Shown here piece by piece: positions 25,674 through 35,387 of a stretch of 64,000 nucleotides of DNA. Under the pieces are notes generated by a model. The model made no database searches. It was not told the origin of the DNA and saw nothing but the letters and a program-made list of their open reading frames with translations. Every line of letters starts with the position of its first letter. Position 1 is the stretch's first letter. A program made the position numbers and the translations under genes. Source of the DNA: Citrobacter sp. Cu233 (lineage in GTDB: Bacteria > Pseudomonadota > Gammaproteobacteria > Enterobacterales > Enterobacteriaceae); the NCBI RefSeq assembly GCF_030332225.1, contig NZ_JAOWIF010000033.1:584403-648402 (forward strand), written 5' to 3'.

Positions 25674-26527
25674 GAGGACTCCTTGTTCACCTGCCGGGCG
25701 CGGCGGCGGTTTGCCAGCAGACCGTGTTTGGGGGCAAAAACGAACGCCAGCAGGAATAACAGTGTTTGCAGAACCACAATAATTCCTCCGGTTGCGCCGT
25801 CCAGCCAGTAGCTTAGCCAGGCGCCAAAAAAGCTGGTCAGGCTACCGATAGCTACCGCGATAGTGAGCAGGCGTGGAAAACGATCCGTCAGTAACCAGGC
25901 GGTCGCGCCAGGCGTGACCACCAGGCAAATAACCAGAAACGCGCCGACGGTTTGCAGCGCAGCAACGGTGGAAACGGAGAGCAGCGTAAAAAATAGCAGC
26001 TTCAGCCGACCAGGATTCAGACCGATAGAGCGTGCATGGTTTTCATCGAAAAAGACCACCATCAGGTCTTTCCACTTCAGCAGCAGGATGATCAGTGAGA
26101 TAACGCCGATGATCGCCAGTTGCAAAATATCTTCCGGCGCAATCGCCAGCACGTTACCGAGAATAATGGTCTGGATGTTCACCGACATCGGATTGAGTGA
26201 CACCATAAACAGTCCGATACCGAAGAAAGAGGAAAATATCAGCCCGATGATGGCATCTTCTTTCAGGCGTGAGCGCTGATTGAGAAACAGCATACTGCCC
26301 GCAGCCAGTCCCCCGGAAAGAAATGCCCCCAGCGCGAAGGGAAGCCCTAACATATATGCTCCGGCAACACCGGGTACGATGGAATGCGATAGCGCATCGC
26401 CAATAAGCGACCAGCCTTTGAGCATCAGGTAGCATGAGAGGAACGCGCACAGGCCGCCGACCATCGCCGAAACCCACATGGCGTTGAGCATGTACTGGTA
26501 ACCAAAGGGTTCTGTCAGCCAGTTCAT
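25664..26527 (-). CDS. sitC: Manganese/iron ABC transporter permease SitC
   Basis: A 287-residue permease of the metal ABC-3 family, homologous to SitD, with GDALSHSIVPGVAGAY in the matching place and about eight membrane segments. It lies 2 bases after sitB. Confidence 0.93.
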   Translation of the reverse strand: MNWLTEPFGYQYMLNAMWVSAMVGGLCAFLSCYLMLKGWSLIGDALSHSIVPGVAGAYMLGLPFALGAFLSGGLAAGSMLFLNQRSRLKEDAIIGLIFSSFFGIGLFMVSLNPMSVNIQTIILGNVLAIAPEDILQLAIIGVISLIILLLKWKDLMVVFFDENHARSIGLNPGRLKLLFFTLLSVSTVAALQTVGAFLVICLVVTPGATAWLLTDRFPRLLTIAVAIGSLTSFFGAWLSYWLDGATGGIIVVLQTLLFLLAFVFAPKHGLLANRRRARQVNKESSCS

Positions 26528-26529
26528 GA

Positions 26530-27345
26530 CTATTCCCCCTCGCGTGCCGCGCGACGCGAAATAAACGGGCGCTCATCATCAGTAATCACATGCTGCTCAC
26601 CCCCGCTCAATGCGACGTGACGCAGAACGCCGCTGAATGCCTGTTCAAGGTTCTCGGTGGTAAAGGTGGTATCAGTTGGACCGCTTGCCAGCACGGTGCC
26701 TTTAATCATTACCGTGTAATCACAAAACTCGGTGACCGAGCCCAGGTTATGGGTGGAGACCAGCATGGTTCGGCCCTCATCACGCAATTCTCGCAGCAGA
26801 TCGATGATACGGGCCTCGGTTTTTACATCGACGCCTGTGAAGGGTTCATCCAGCAAAATGACCTGCCCATCTTGTGCAATGGCCCTTGCCAGGAAAACGC
26901 GTTTTTTCTGCCCACCGGAAAGTTCACCAATCTGGCGATGGCGATAGCCCAGCATATCGACCCGCGCCAGCGCTGCATCCACGCAGGCGTGATCGTGCGC
27001 CTTTGGCCGACGCAGCCAACCCATATGGCCAAAACGTCCCATCATGACCACATCTTCCACCAGCACTGGAAATGACCAGTCCACCTCTTCAGACTGGGGC
27101 ACATAAGCAATCAGATTCTGTTTTAGCGCCTTGTTGACCGGCTGTTGCAGGATAGAGATTTCCCCCTGCGCCAGCCGGACAAACCCCATCAACGCCTTAA
27201 ACAGTGTTGATTTTCCGGAACCATTTATACCAACCAGCGCGGCAATCGAGCCGCCCGGAACCTGAAACGTGGCATCCCGCAGTGCGGTGTGACCGTTGCG
27301 ATACGTCACCGTAACCTGATTCACGGTAATCGCAGATTGACTCAT
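26530..27345 (-). CDS. sitB: Manganese/iron ABC transporter ATPase SitB
   Basis: A 271-residue ABC ATPase with Walker [10 protein letters not shown], signature LSGGQKKR and Walker B VILLDEPF followed by the H-loop STHN. It powers SitCD. The start overlaps the sitA stop by 4 bases. Confidence 0.94.
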   Translation of the reverse strand: MSQSAITVNQVTVTYRNGHTALRDATFQVPGGSIAALVGINGSGKSTLFKALMGFVRLAQGEISILQQPVNKALKQNLIAYVPQSEEVDWSFPVLVEDVVMMGRFGHMGWLRRPKAHDHACVDAALARVDMLGYRHRQIGELSGGQKKRVFLARAIAQDGQVILLDEPFTGVDVKTEARIIDLLRELRDEGRTMLVSTHNLGSVTEFCDYTVMIKGTVLASGPTDTTFTTENLEQAFSGVLRHVALSGGEQHVITDDERPFISRRAAREGE

Positions 27346-28259
27346 GGTTGACTCCCAAGGCCGTTGTTGATGCCGTTAACAATGGTTTGTGTGGTGACAC
27401 GCAGCAGATCCAAATAGGTCGGGACCGGGCCGTCGGCAGCGCTGAGTGAATCGACGTACAGCACGCCGCCGTAATGTGCGCCAGACTCTCGGGCTACCTG
27501 ACGCGCGGGTTTGTCGGACACGGTACTTTCGCTAAATACCGTGGGGATCTGATGCGCTCGTAGGGTATCGATCACCTTGCGTACCTGTTTCGGCGTACCT
27601 TGTTGATCGGCGTTGATCGGCCATAAGTACAGTTCTTTCAGATCGTTATCGCGTGCCAGATAGGAGAACGCCCCTTCGCTAGTGACCAGCCAGCGTTTAT
27701 CGGCAGGAATTTTGGCAAGTTCGGCCTGGAGCGGCGCGAGCGTTTGCTGAATTTCCGCTTTATAGCGCTCGGCATTCTTCTGGTAGGTCGCTGCGTTTTC
27801 CGGGTCATATTTCATTAACGCATCGCGAATGTTATCCACGTAAATCAGTGCGTTGTCTGCTGACATCCAGGCATGCGGATTGGGTTTTCCATTGTATGGC
27901 CCTTCGCTGATGCCCATCGGTTGTACGCCGTTTGAGACCATCACTTCCGGTACGCCGGACAGATGTTGGTAGAAGCGGGCGAACCAGAGTTCCAGATTGA
28001 GACCATTCGAGAGAATTAACTGCGCGCCCTGCGCCCGCTTAATGTCTCCTGGCGTGGGCTGGTATTCGTGAATTTCAGCTCCGGGTTTGGTAATTGAACT
28101 GACGTCCGCCGCATCGCCTGCCACATTGCTTGCCATATCAGCAATTATCGTAAACGTAGTGATTACCTTAAACTTTTCTTTTGCCCAGGCAGGTGACAGC
28201 ATAAGGGCCGTCAACAGGCTGGCAAGGAGAACTGACTTCAGACGAGGCAGATGTGGCAT
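27342..28259 (-). CDS. sitA: Manganese/iron-binding periplasmic protein SitA
   Basis: A 305-residue cluster 9 metal-binding protein with a signal peptide ending in SPAWA. Metal ligands expected for the family are visible in [23 protein letters not shown] and YVDSLS. It delivers Mn(II)/Fe(II) to SitBCD. ATG at 28259 follows GAGGGA; the longer GTG start at 28271 lies on that ribosome site. In Salmonella sitABCD sits at the edge of SPI-1 next to fhlA; here it has the same neighbour without a secretion system. Confidence 0.93.
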   Translation of the reverse strand: MPHLPRLKSVLLASLLTALMLSPAWAKEKFKVITTFTIIADMASNVAGDAADVSSITKPGAEIHEYQPTPGDIKRAQGAQLILSNGLNLELWFARFYQHLSGVPEVMVSNGVQPMGISEGPYNGKPNPHAWMSADNALIYVDNIRDALMKYDPENAATYQKNAERYKAEIQQTLAPLQAELAKIPADKRWLVTSEGAFSYLARDNDLKELYLWPINADQQGTPKQVRKVIDTLRAHQIPTVFSESTVSDKPARQVARESGAHYGGVLYVDSLSAADGPVPTYLDLLRVTTQTIVNGINNGLGSQP

Positions 28260-28295
28260 AGTATCCCTCACAACAAAGCGGTTAATTAATCATCG

Positions 28296-28315
28296 AATAT
28301 AGCCTTTGCTATGTT
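28296..28315 (-). promoter_or_regulatory. MntR operator of sitABCD
   Basis: Read leftward: AACATAGCAAAGGCTATATT, one base from the perfect MntR inverted repeat known at mntH. It lies 36 bases before the sitA start, fitting manganese repression. Confidence 0.8.
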
Positions 28316-28336
28316 ATATAGCACATGGCATAAATA

Positions 28337-28355
28337 AATGAAAATAATTCTTATT
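28337..28355 (-). promoter_or_regulatory. Fur box-like site upstream of sitABCD
   Basis: AATGAAAATAATTCTTATT agrees with the 19-base Fur consensus at about 12 positions. sit operons of relatives are known to respond to Fur as well as MntR. Confidence 0.45.
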
Positions 28356-28405
28356 TGCGTGGGGTAAGGATGTATCACCTTCAGGTAATAGTGCTGCGTA
28401 TTTTT

Positions 28406-28428
28406 AAGGTGTATTATTTATGCAACTT
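28406..28428 (+). promoter_or_regulatory. NsrR-like operator before ygbA
   Basis: An imperfect 11-1-11 inverted repeat with half-sites AAGGTGTAT and ATGCAACTT, close to the NsrR consensus. ygbA is an NsrR target in E. coli. Confidence 0.55.
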
Positions 28429-28443
28429 AATTATGGAGGCATC

Positions 28444-28788
28444 ATGTCCGGCAAACGTATTGCTCGCGAAAAAATGACGATCCAAAAAATGATCTCGCTG
28501 TACGAAAACCAGTGTCCGGAAGCGTCAGATGAGCAGGGGCATTACGATGCGTTGTTTGCCTATGCGCAAAAGCGTCTGGACAAGTGCGTGTTTGGTGAGG
28601 AAAAACCGGCCTGCAAGCAGTGCCCGGTACATTGCTATCAGCCAGCCAAACGGGAAGAGATGAAGCAAATTATGCGTTGGGCGGGGCCGAGAATGCTCTG
28701 GCGTCACCCGATTCTGACCGTGCGCCATCTGATTGATGACAAGCGTCCTGTCCCGGAATTACCTGAGAAATATCAGCGCAAGAAGTAG
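28444..28788 (+). CDS. ygbA: YgbA, NO-responsive conserved protein
   Basis: A 114-residue protein with a four-Cys/His block (RLDKCVFGEEKPACKQCPVHCYQP) that could bind metal, followed by the conserved MKQIMRWAGPRMLWRHP and the PVPELPEKYQ tail. It matches E. coli YgbA from memory. ATG at 28444 follows GGAGG; the longer start at 28420 lies within the operator. The family is induced by nitrosative stress; its biochemical role is unsettled. Confidence 0.88.
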   Translation: MSGKRIAREKMTIQKMISLYENQCPEASDEQGHYDALFAYAQKRLDKCVFGEEKPACKQCPVHCYQPAKREEMKQIMRWAGPRMLWRHPILTVRHLIDDKRPVPELPEKYQRKK

Positions 28789-28820
28789 ATTTTTTATGTC
28801 GAATGGCGGCAGTGATATAG

Positions 28821-28846
28821 GCCCGACAGGCAAAGCGCTATCGGGC
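28821..28846. terminator. Hairpin between convergent ygbA and the di-TOBE gene
   Basis: GCCCGA (28821-28826) pairs with TCGGGC (28841-28846). REP-like, possibly ending transcription from both sides. Confidence 0.5.
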
Positions 28847-28852
28847 AATAAA

Positions 28853-29281
28853 TTACGCTTTGGTGGCAATAAGAATGGCCGAGGCTTTGATCAGCGCGAT
28901 GACGCGGCTTCCCTGGCTCAGTTTCATCTCTTGCTGACTTTCGTTCGTCACAACCGCGACAATGTCAAAACCGGCATCAGTTTTGATGTGTACGGTGGCG
29001 TTAACGGCGCCTTCGGTGACCTGTGAAACGCTACCGGCAAATTGGTTACGGGCAGAGAATTTCAGGCCACTGTCTTCAGTCGCCAGCGTAACCCACGGCG
29101 CTTTGATCAGCGCAATAGCTTCTTTTCCCTTCGCCAGACCCAGTGCCTGCTGACTGCTATGGGTCACAATCGCGACCAGTTTTGCGCCGCCAGCCAGCGT
29201 CAGTTCAACTTCATCATTCACTGCGCCAGTTGCAACTGCACTGACTGTACCGGTTAATTGATTACGTGCTGATACCGCCAT
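28853..29281 (-). CDS. Di-TOBE (Mop-like) molybdate/tungstate-binding protein
   Basis: A 142-residue protein made of two similar halves: SARNQLTGTVSAV with LVAIVTHSSQQALGL, and SARNQFAGSVSQV with IVAVVTNESQQEMKL. Each is a TOBE/Mop domain, the fold of molbindins and the ModE C-terminus, which bind molybdate or tungstate. ATG at 29281 has a strong AAGGAGG site; the frame to 29320 runs into the fhlA end. It lies 44 bases after fhlA on the same strand. FhlA controls a molybdenum formate dehydrogenase-linked pathway, so molybdenum storage or sensing is plausible (inference). Confidence 0.82.
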   Translation of the reverse strand: MAVSARNQLTGTVSAVATGAVNDEVELTLAGGAKLVAIVTHSSQQALGLAKGKEAIALIKAPWVTLATEDSGLKFSARNQFAGSVSQVTEGAVNATVHIKTDAGFDIVAVVTNESQQEMKLSQGSRVIALIKASAILIATKA

Positions 29282-29325
29282 ACTGCCTCCTTTCGTTGAG
29301 TTATCACCCAGTATAGCCACAATGG

Positions 29326-31404
29326 CTAAACCAGCGCATCCTTATCAATACCTAATCGCTTCATACGCGACAACAGCGTGGTTCGTTTTAGCCCCAGTCG
29401 CTGCGCAGCACCTTTAGGACCGGCGACAACGCCATTGGTCTCCTTCAGTACCCGCATAATCAGCTGGTATTCATCTTCGCCATCCTGTGCGACTTCGGTT
29501 GCGACCGGAGGGGGGGGCGGTGCCTGCGTGGTGATATCTGGTAGGGATAATTGCAGTACGTTGCCTCGGGTCAGCAGAACGGCACGTTCCACCACGTTTT
29601 CCAGTTCGCGGACGTTACCCGGCCACTCCATGCTGCTCAATGTACGAAGCGCTTCGGCAGGAATACTGTCGATATTGCGTCCCATCCGGCGAGCGATTTT
29701 AAAGGTAAAGGCTTTCACCAGCAGTGGGATGTCTTCCGGACGCTCGCGCAGCGGGGGTAAATGGATCGGGAAAACGTTCAGCCGGTAATACAGATCGTTA
29801 CGGAATTCCCGATCGGCGACCATCTTTTTCAGATCGCGGTTGGTGGCGGCGATCAACCGAACGTCGGTTTGGATCAGCTTGTTGCTGCCCAGGCGTTCAA
29901 ATTCCTGCTCCTGAAGTACACGTAGTAACTTCGGCTGGAGTTCCAGCGGCATGTCACCGACTTCGTCGAGGAACAGCGAGCTTTTATCCGCCAGTTCGAA
30001 ACGCCCAATTCGCTGTGTGCTGGCTCCGGTAAAGGCGCCGCGCTCGTGACCAAACAGGTCGCTTTCCAGTAATCCGGCAGGCATTGCTGCGCAGTTCATC
30101 TTCACCATCCGGCGGGCATTACGTCCACTCAGATTATGAATCGCTCTGGCGATCAGCTCTTTACCCGTACCTGTCTCACCCAGAATCAATACGGTGCTGT
30201 CACTTTGCGCCACCATTTCGACCTGTTTGAGTACGCTGTACATGGCTTCGCTGCGACCTATGATTTCACCGAACTCACTGTCCACATTGTTCAGTTGCTC
30301 GGTCAGCGCCAGGTTTTCATCGACCAGACGTTCTTTCAGGCGGTGTATCTCCTGATAGGCAAGCGCGTTATCTACTGCAATGGCGACGCGTTCGGCAATC
30401 TGGCGCAGCAGTTTCAGGTTAGCGGTGGTGAAAACTTTTTCTTCACACTGCGCCAGTTTGAGCACGCCAAGCATCGTGTTGCCGGACATCAGCGGCAGCA
30501 GGCACAGCGTTTGTAACTGGTTACCCCAGGTTTCGAACAGCATGCGTTCATAAGGTGCCAGGGTATCGCGTTCGCTCAGGTTAATCAGCAGCATCTCTTT
30601 GCTGCGGAACACCCGCTCGGAAAGCGTGCCAGCTTCATCCACTTCACTCTGTTCGTGAGCCGGATGATGTTCATCCAGATAGTGGGTGGAGTAGATGCTC
30701 AACTTATTTTTACGATCGCTGCGTAACACGATGCTGATGGCATCAATGTCGAAATAGTGGTGGATCTCTTTGGCGACTTCGCTGACCAGCTCGTCAATGT
30801 CCAGTCGGGAGAGTACCGCATTGGTGATGGCGACAAGGATGCGAAAATTGTCACGTTCGCGACACAGCAAATCGTAATCGACGTTGTTGCTGACCCTGCT
30901 CTGAATTTGTTCCGCAACGACGCCGACTATCTGGGTGAAGGTCTGTAGCCGGTTGTACTCTTTTTCATTCCACGGGCGATCCTCGTTGCGGATAAATTCG
31001 CAGCCGCCAAAGATGCGTCCGTCCGCTGCCAGCGGCAGCAAACAGTAGTGACCAAATTCAGAATACAACCCGCCAGAGGCCAGCTGTGGCCAGGTTTCTG
31101 AAAACTCATGATAGTTACAGTGCAGCGCATCGGGGCGGGACAGAATACGACGTACCGGACCGTGTGCCAGTACCGTTTCGTCTTCATAGTCGATGGGTTT
31201 ACCATTTTCACGCGTTGCAAAATAACGCGCACGCTGTGTCTGTGCCTGCCATAACACAATAGCCGCGCAGTCGGCCAGCGCTGAACGCTTGACCAGTTGC
31301 GAAAGCGCCTCACTAAGTGACTGAAGATCGGGCTGCTGTAATAATGTACGAGTAATATCGAACAGGCCTTGCTGTCCGAGGTCACTCATCGGTGTATACG
31401 ACAT
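29326..31404 (-). CDS. fhlA: FhlA, formate-responsive sigma-54 activator of formate hydrogenlyase
   Basis: 692 residues, the E. coli length. Two GAF-type sensor regions (about 1-180 and 200-345) are followed by an AAA+ domain (about 380-620) with Walker A GETGTGKE and the GAFTGA loop that contacts sigma-54, then a C-terminal Fis-type helix-turn-helix (RLGLKRTTLLSRMKRLGI). Binds formate and activates hyc, hyp and hydN-hypF. It lies on the same strand as hypABCDE, 206 bases after hypE. Confidence 0.97.
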   Translation of the reverse strand: MSYTPMSDLGQQGLFDITRTLLQQPDLQSLSEALSQLVKRSALADCAAIVLWQAQTQRARYFATRENGKPIDYEDETVLAHGPVRRILSRPDALHCNYHEFSETWPQLASGGLYSEFGHYCLLPLAADGRIFGGCEFIRNEDRPWNEKEYNRLQTFTQIVGVVAEQIQSRVSNNVDYDLLCRERDNFRILVAITNAVLSRLDIDELVSEVAKEIHHYFDIDAISIVLRSDRKNKLSIYSTHYLDEHHPAHEQSEVDEAGTLSERVFRSKEMLLINLSERDTLAPYERMLFETWGNQLQTLCLLPLMSGNTMLGVLKLAQCEEKVFTTANLKLLRQIAERVAIAVDNALAYQEIHRLKERLVDENLALTEQLNNVDSEFGEIIGRSEAMYSVLKQVEMVAQSDSTVLILGETGTGKELIARAIHNLSGRNARRMVKMNCAAMPAGLLESDLFGHERGAFTGASTQRIGRFELADKSSLFLDEVGDMPLELQPKLLRVLQEQEFERLGSNKLIQTDVRLIAATNRDLKKMVADREFRNDLYYRLNVFPIHLPPLRERPEDIPLLVKAFTFKIARRMGRNIDSIPAEALRTLSSMEWPGNVRELENVVERAVLLTRGNVLQLSLPDITTQAPPPPPVATEVAQDGEDEYQLIMRVLKETNGVVAGPKGAAQRLGLKRTTLLSRMKRLGIDKDALV

Positions 31405-31480
31405 ATTGCTTTTCCAGGGAAAACACCGCAGAACGGTGCGAAAACGGTAAATGAATTATAGGTATAAGTCGTAAAATAGC

Positions 31481-31587
31481 GCCGGATGAGGCGGGTATTC
31501 AAGCCGTCGGCCTGATAAGCAAAACGCCATCAGGCAAGTAATACAGTGTAAATGCCGGATAACGACCCAAACGCGGCTTATCCGGCC
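31481..31587. repeat. REP/BIME cluster between hypE and fhlA
   Basis: Three palindromic units: GCCGGATGAGGCG near 31481, a GCCTGAT/ATCAGGC stem at 31510-31535 and a GCCGGATAA/TTATCCGGC stem at 31554-31586. Confidence 0.7.
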
Positions 31588-31610
31588 AGAAACAGATTGC
31601 CAACCGGCTG

Positions 31611-32621
31611 CTAGCATATCCGAGGCAGTGGCTCGGCGTGTGGTAAATCGAGGGTCCGTTTCACGCCGTAAAGTCCGGCAAGACGTACACCTTTACGCTC
31701 GACGACTTCACCAATCAGCGCGGCATCGCGTCCTAAAGGATGGGCGTGGAGTGCGGCGAGTACGGCTTCAGCAGCCTGACGTTCAACGGCAATCACCAGC
31801 TTGCCTTCGTTGGCAAAATTGAGTGCGTCCAGACCCAGCAGTTCGCAAACGCCACGCACGGCAGGTTTTACGGGCAGTGCCGCTTCAGACAGCTCAATGC
31901 CAAATCCGCAAGAGGCAGCAAACTCATGTGTTACCGCATTTACGCCGCCGCGGGTGGCATCACGCAGCGCTTTCACGCCAGGAATATCGCGCAGCGTCTG
32001 GATAAGCGGCGTTAACACGGCACAGTCGCTGACCAGTTCGCCATCAAGCCCAAGCTGTTCGCGCAGGTTGAGGATAGTCGCACCGTGATCGCCAAGCGTA
32101 CCACTCACCAGCAGCACATCGCCTACGCTCAGGGTTTGCGCTCCCCAGTGGATATTGGCGGGGATCGCGCCCATGCCGGCAGTGTTTATGAACAGTTTGT
32201 CCGCGGCGCCGCGCTGCACAACTTTGGTATCGCCGGTGACGATAGCAATACCCGCCTCGCGGGCGGTTGCTGCCATGCTGTTCACGACGGTTTTCAGCGT
32301 CTCCATTGGCAGACCCTCTTCGAGGATAAAACCGCAGGAGAGGTAGCGCGGTATTGCGCCACTGACAGCGACATCGTTAGCCGTACCGCAGATTGCCAGC
32401 TTGCCAATGTTGCCGCCGGGGAAGAACAGTGGATCGATAACGTAGCTGTCGGTTGAAAACGCCAGACGATCGCCTTCTGCGACCAGTTGTGCCAGTTCCA
32501 GGCGCGCCTGATCTTCCTGTTCTGCCAGCCACGGGTTAGCAAAAGCTTCCATAAACAGACTGTTGATCAACTGCTGCATAGCCTGACCGCCGCTACCGTG
32601 GGCGAGTTGTACGCTGTTCAT
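31611..32621 (-). CDS. hypE: HypE, hydrogenase cyanide-ligand synthesis protein
   Basis: 336 residues of the AIR synthase/SelD-like family, starting MNSVQLAHGSGGQAM and ending in PRIC. The C-terminal Cys carries the carbamoyl group from HypF, which HypE dehydrates to thiocyanate for the NiFe site. It overlaps hypD by 4 bases. Confidence 0.97.
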   Translation of the reverse strand: MNSVQLAHGSGGQAMQQLINSLFMEAFANPWLAEQEDQARLELAQLVAEGDRLAFSTDSYVIDPLFFPGGNIGKLAICGTANDVAVSGAIPRYLSCGFILEEGLPMETLKTVVNSMAATAREAGIAIVTGDTKVVQRGAADKLFINTAGMGAIPANIHWGAQTLSVGDVLLVSGTLGDHGATILNLREQLGLDGELVSDCAVLTPLIQTLRDIPGVKALRDATRGGVNAVTHEFAASCGFGIELSEAALPVKPAVRGVCELLGLDALNFANEGKLVIAVERQAAEAVLAALHAHPLGRDAALIGEVVERKGVRLAGLYGVKRTLDLPHAEPLPRIC

Positions 32622-33739
32622 GCTTCACACTCCTGCTGACGATACTGATACCAGGCGGCACATGCGCCTTCGGAGGAGACCATCAGGGCACCAAATGCGG
32701 TCTCCGGGTTACAGGTTTTACCAAATAATGGGCACTGATGCGGTTTGCATCGGCCAGTCAGTACCTCTCCGCAACGTGCGCGCGGATCGTCATACACCTG
32801 CTGCGGCGCTGGCTGGAAATGTGCCTCGGCATCAAAGCGCTGATAGTCCGGCGTCAGGTGAACGCCGGATGATTCGATCACGCCCAGACCCCGCCATTCG
32901 CTGTCACCGTTGACACTGAACACGTCAGCGATAGCCTGCTGTGCTAATGCGTTACCGGCATCCGGTACGACGCGGCGATACTGGTTCTCAACCTGGCTTT
33001 GGGCCGCTATTTTCTGCTCAATCAACATCACAACGCCTTGCAGTAGATCAAGCGGCTCGAAGCCGGCGACCACCAGCGGGCGATGGAAATCTGAGGCAAT
33101 GAAATTATAGGCATCAGTGCCAATAACCATACTGACGTGACCTGGTGCCAAAAAGGCGTCGATACCGTTGTCCGGCTGTTCCAGCAGGCTGCGCAGCGTT
33201 GGGATCAAGGTAATGTGTTGGCAGAAAAAGTAAAAATTCTGCACGTTGCGCTGTTTTGCCTGCTGCAGAGTGATAGCGGTTGTCGGCATGGTGGTTTCAA
33301 AACCCAGGCCAAAGAACACCACTTTGCGCGTTGGGTTTTCTTCGGCCAGCTTCAGCGCATCCATCGGAGAATAGACGATACGGATATCTGCGCCGCGTGC
33401 TTTGGCCTGTAGCAGTGAGCCCTGTTTTCCCGGGACGCGCATCGCATCGCCAAAGGTGCAGAAAATCACTTCCGGGTGGCTGGCGATTTCGACACAACTG
33501 TCAATTCTGCCCATCGGCAGAACGCACACCGGGCAGCCTGGACCGTGAATAAACTCCACGTTTGCGGGCAGAAGCTGATCGAGACCGAATTTAAAGATAG
33601 CGTGGGTATGACCACCGCACACTTCCATAATGCGCAGCGGGCGTTCGGCGGTATAGGAGAGGTGAGTGGCACGCTCGCACAGATGCTCTATCAACTGCAT
33701 CACCTGTTCTGGTGCTCGATATTCGTCAACAAAACGCAT
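32618..33739 (-). CDS. hypD: HypD, NiFe hydrogenase Fe(CN)2CO assembly scaffold
   Basis: 373 residues with the conserved CGGHTH, GPGCPVCVLP and GLGFETT motifs and a C-terminal cysteine set (RCGEVLTGRCKPHQCPLFG, then TCNP) holding a 4Fe-4S cluster. Works with HypC and HypE to build the iron centre. Starts directly after the hypC stop. Confidence 0.97.
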   Translation of the reverse strand: MRFVDEYRAPEQVMQLIEHLCERATHLSYTAERPLRIMEVCGGHTHAIFKFGLDQLLPANVEFIHGPGCPVCVLPMGRIDSCVEIASHPEVIFCTFGDAMRVPGKQGSLLQAKARGADIRIVYSPMDALKLAEENPTRKVVFFGLGFETTMPTTAITLQQAKQRNVQNFYFFCQHITLIPTLRSLLEQPDNGIDAFLAPGHVSMVIGTDAYNFIASDFHRPLVVAGFEPLDLLQGVVMLIEQKIAAQSQVENQYRRVVPDAGNALAQQAIADVFSVNGDSEWRGLGVIESSGVHLTPDYQRFDAEAHFQPAPQQVYDDPRARCGEVLTGRCKPHQCPLFGKTCNPETAFGALMVSSEGACAAWYQYRQQECEA

Positions 33740-34012
33740 TTATTTTTCCTCGCCATACAGCAACGCGCCGACATCCGGCTCAACGTCAAACATGTTTTGC
33801 AGCGCGTCGAGCGTGTCGCGCGCTTCAGCTTCATTAATGATGCTCATGGCGAAACCGACGTGAACCAGTACCCACTGGCCCAGACGTGGCTCACCATTTT
33901 CATCACAGCTACCGACCAGTGTCAGATCGACGTCGCGCTGAATGCCACAAACATCGACCTTAGCCTGGTTGCCATCAATGGTGCGGATTTGACCCGGAAC
34001 ACCTATGCACAT
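33740..34012 (-). CDS. hypC: HypC, hydrogenase maturation chaperone
   Basis: 90 residues starting with the essential MCIGVPG motif (Cys2). The correct start is at 34012; the frame reaches 34039 but only inside hypB. It carries the iron moiety to pre-HycE with HypD. It overlaps hypB by 10 bases. Confidence 0.96.
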   Translation of the reverse strand: MCIGVPGQIRTIDGNQAKVDVCGIQRDVDLTLVGSCDENGEPRLGQWVLVHVGFAMSIINEAEARDTLDALQNMFDVEPDVGALLYGEEK

Positions 34013-34875
34013 CGCTGATTCTCCAGCCATGACAGCCATTGATCCATCCCTTCACCGCTGGTGGCGGAAATCAGGATGATTTCAATGTCCGGGTTCACTT
34101 CCCGGGCGCTGGCGATGCACTTTTCAACATCAAAATTGAGGTAAGGCAGCAGATCCACTTTGTTGAGCAGCATCAGTGATGCAGCAGCAAACATGTGCGG
34201 GTACTTCAGCGGCTTATCTTCGCCTTCGGTAACAGAGAGCACGGCGACTTTATGACGCTCGCCGAGGTCAAAGCTGGCCGGGCAGACCAGGTTACCAACG
34301 TTCTCAATGAACAGAATGCCGTTGTCATCAAGCGGCAGACGTGGCGCAGCATCGGCAATCATTTGCGCATCGAGGTGACAACCTTTACCGGTGTTGACCT
34401 GGATTGCGGGTGTGCCGGTGGCGCGAATACGAGCGGCATCGTTAACCGTCTGCTGGTCGCCTTCAATGACGGCACATGGCACGCTGTCTTTCAGCTTCAT
34501 CAGCGTTTCGGTCAGCAGCGTCGTTTTACCGGAGCCTGGGCTGGAGACGAGGTTCAGTACCAGATGCTGACGGGCAGCAAATCGGGCGCGGTTGCGCTCG
34601 GCCAGACGATTGTTTTTGTCCAGTACGTCTATTTCGACTTCCAGCATACGGCGCTGGCTCATACCTGGCGCGTGAGTTCCTGCTTCACCGTGACCGTAGT
34701 GCAGATCGCCTTCAGCGGTCTGGCTCGGTGCGAAACTGGAGGTTTTCACTCCGGTAATATTCAGTGCCGGGCGAGCCGCCGGGGCAAATGGCGCGCTGCG
34801 GAACGCCGAGTGGGGGTTATGTTCATCACCCTCTATATATAGGTTGCCTTCAGCGCAACCACATGTCGTACACAT
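34003..34875 (-). CDS. hypB: HypB, nickel-inserting GTPase
   Basis: 290 residues with the N-terminal metal site MCTTCGC, a His-rich linker ([10 protein letters not shown]), the P-loop SSPGSGKTT and the GTPase NKVD motif. Delivers nickel to hydrogenase large subunits with HypA. It lies 84 bases after hypA with a REP element between. Confidence 0.97.
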   Translation of the reverse strand: MCTTCGCAEGNLYIEGDEHNPHSAFRSAPFAPAARPALNITGVKTSSFAPSQTAEGDLHYGHGEAGTHAPGMSQRRMLEVEIDVLDKNNRLAERNRARFAARQHLVLNLVSSPGSGKTTLLTETLMKLKDSVPCAVIEGDQQTVNDAARIRATGTPAIQVNTGKGCHLDAQMIADAAPRLPLDDNGILFIENVGNLVCPASFDLGERHKVAVLSVTEGEDKPLKYPHMFAAASLMLLNKVDLLPYLNFDVEKCIASAREVNPDIEIILISATSGEGMDQWLSWLENQRCA

Positions 34876-34912
34876 CGCTCACTCCTGATCTTTATCTTGC
34901 GGTATATCTGTT

Positions 34913-34940
34913 GCCGGATGGCGGCTTTGCCTTATCCGGC
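34913..34940. repeat. REP palindrome between hypA and hypB
   Basis: GCCGGAT and ATCCGGC arms around a GGCGGCTTTGCCTT centre. Confidence 0.7.
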
Positions 34941-34959
34941 CTGGCAGGTGTCACCGGAA

Positions 34960-35316
34960 TTAGTCTTCGGCGTTGCCTATTTCAATTCTTCGAATCTGTA
35001 AGCCGTCGTCGGCCACAATTCTCAGCATATCGCTATTGCATTGTGGACACCGACGCACGCGCTGCGTCAGTAACGTGACGTATTGCTGACAAGATTCGCA
35101 CCAACATTCGGCTTCTTGTTCTTCGAGGTGGAGTTTACAACCTTCTGCAAGGGTGCCACGGCATACCAGATCAAAACAAAAGGCGAGAGCGCTGGTTTCT
35201 ACGCAAGAAAATGCGCCAATTTTGAGCCAGACCCCCGTTACCCGCTTTGCGCCGTGTTGGGTGGCCTGTTGTTCAATCAATTCCAGTGCCCGTTGGCAGA
35301 GGGTTATTTCGTGCAT
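34960..35316 (-). CDS. hypA: HypA, nickel metallochaperone for hydrogenase 3
   Basis: 118 residues starting MHEITLCQ, with His2 as nickel ligand, and a zinc finger made of CWCESC and CPQC. ATG at 35316 has AGGAGG before it; the longer frame to 35418 runs through the promoter. First gene of hypABCDE. Confidence 0.95.
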   Translation of the reverse strand: MHEITLCQRALELIEQQATQHGAKRVTGVWLKIGAFSCVETSALAFCFDLVCRGTLAEGCKLHLEEQEAECWCESCQQYVTLLTQRVRRCPQCNSDMLRIVADDGLQIRRIEIGNAED

Positions 35317-35347
35317 ATCGCCTCCTAAGGATGTTGCCGTTTTAAAA

Positions 35348-35362
35348 GCAATAAACATGCCA
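35348..35362 (-). promoter_or_regulatory. Sigma-54 promoter of hypABCDE
   Basis: Read leftward TGGCATGTTTATTGC: the -24 GG and -12 GC are separated by exactly ten bases. It lies about 32 bases before the hypA start. Confidence 0.85.
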
Positions 35363-35387
35363 GGTTGAATTTTCACGTTTGTGACAA

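Noticed and set aside
22129..28788. SPI-1 type III secretion remnants next to sitABCD
   Set aside because: No inv, spa, prg, org or hil-like protein seen; only metal transport, peptidase and ygbA genes.
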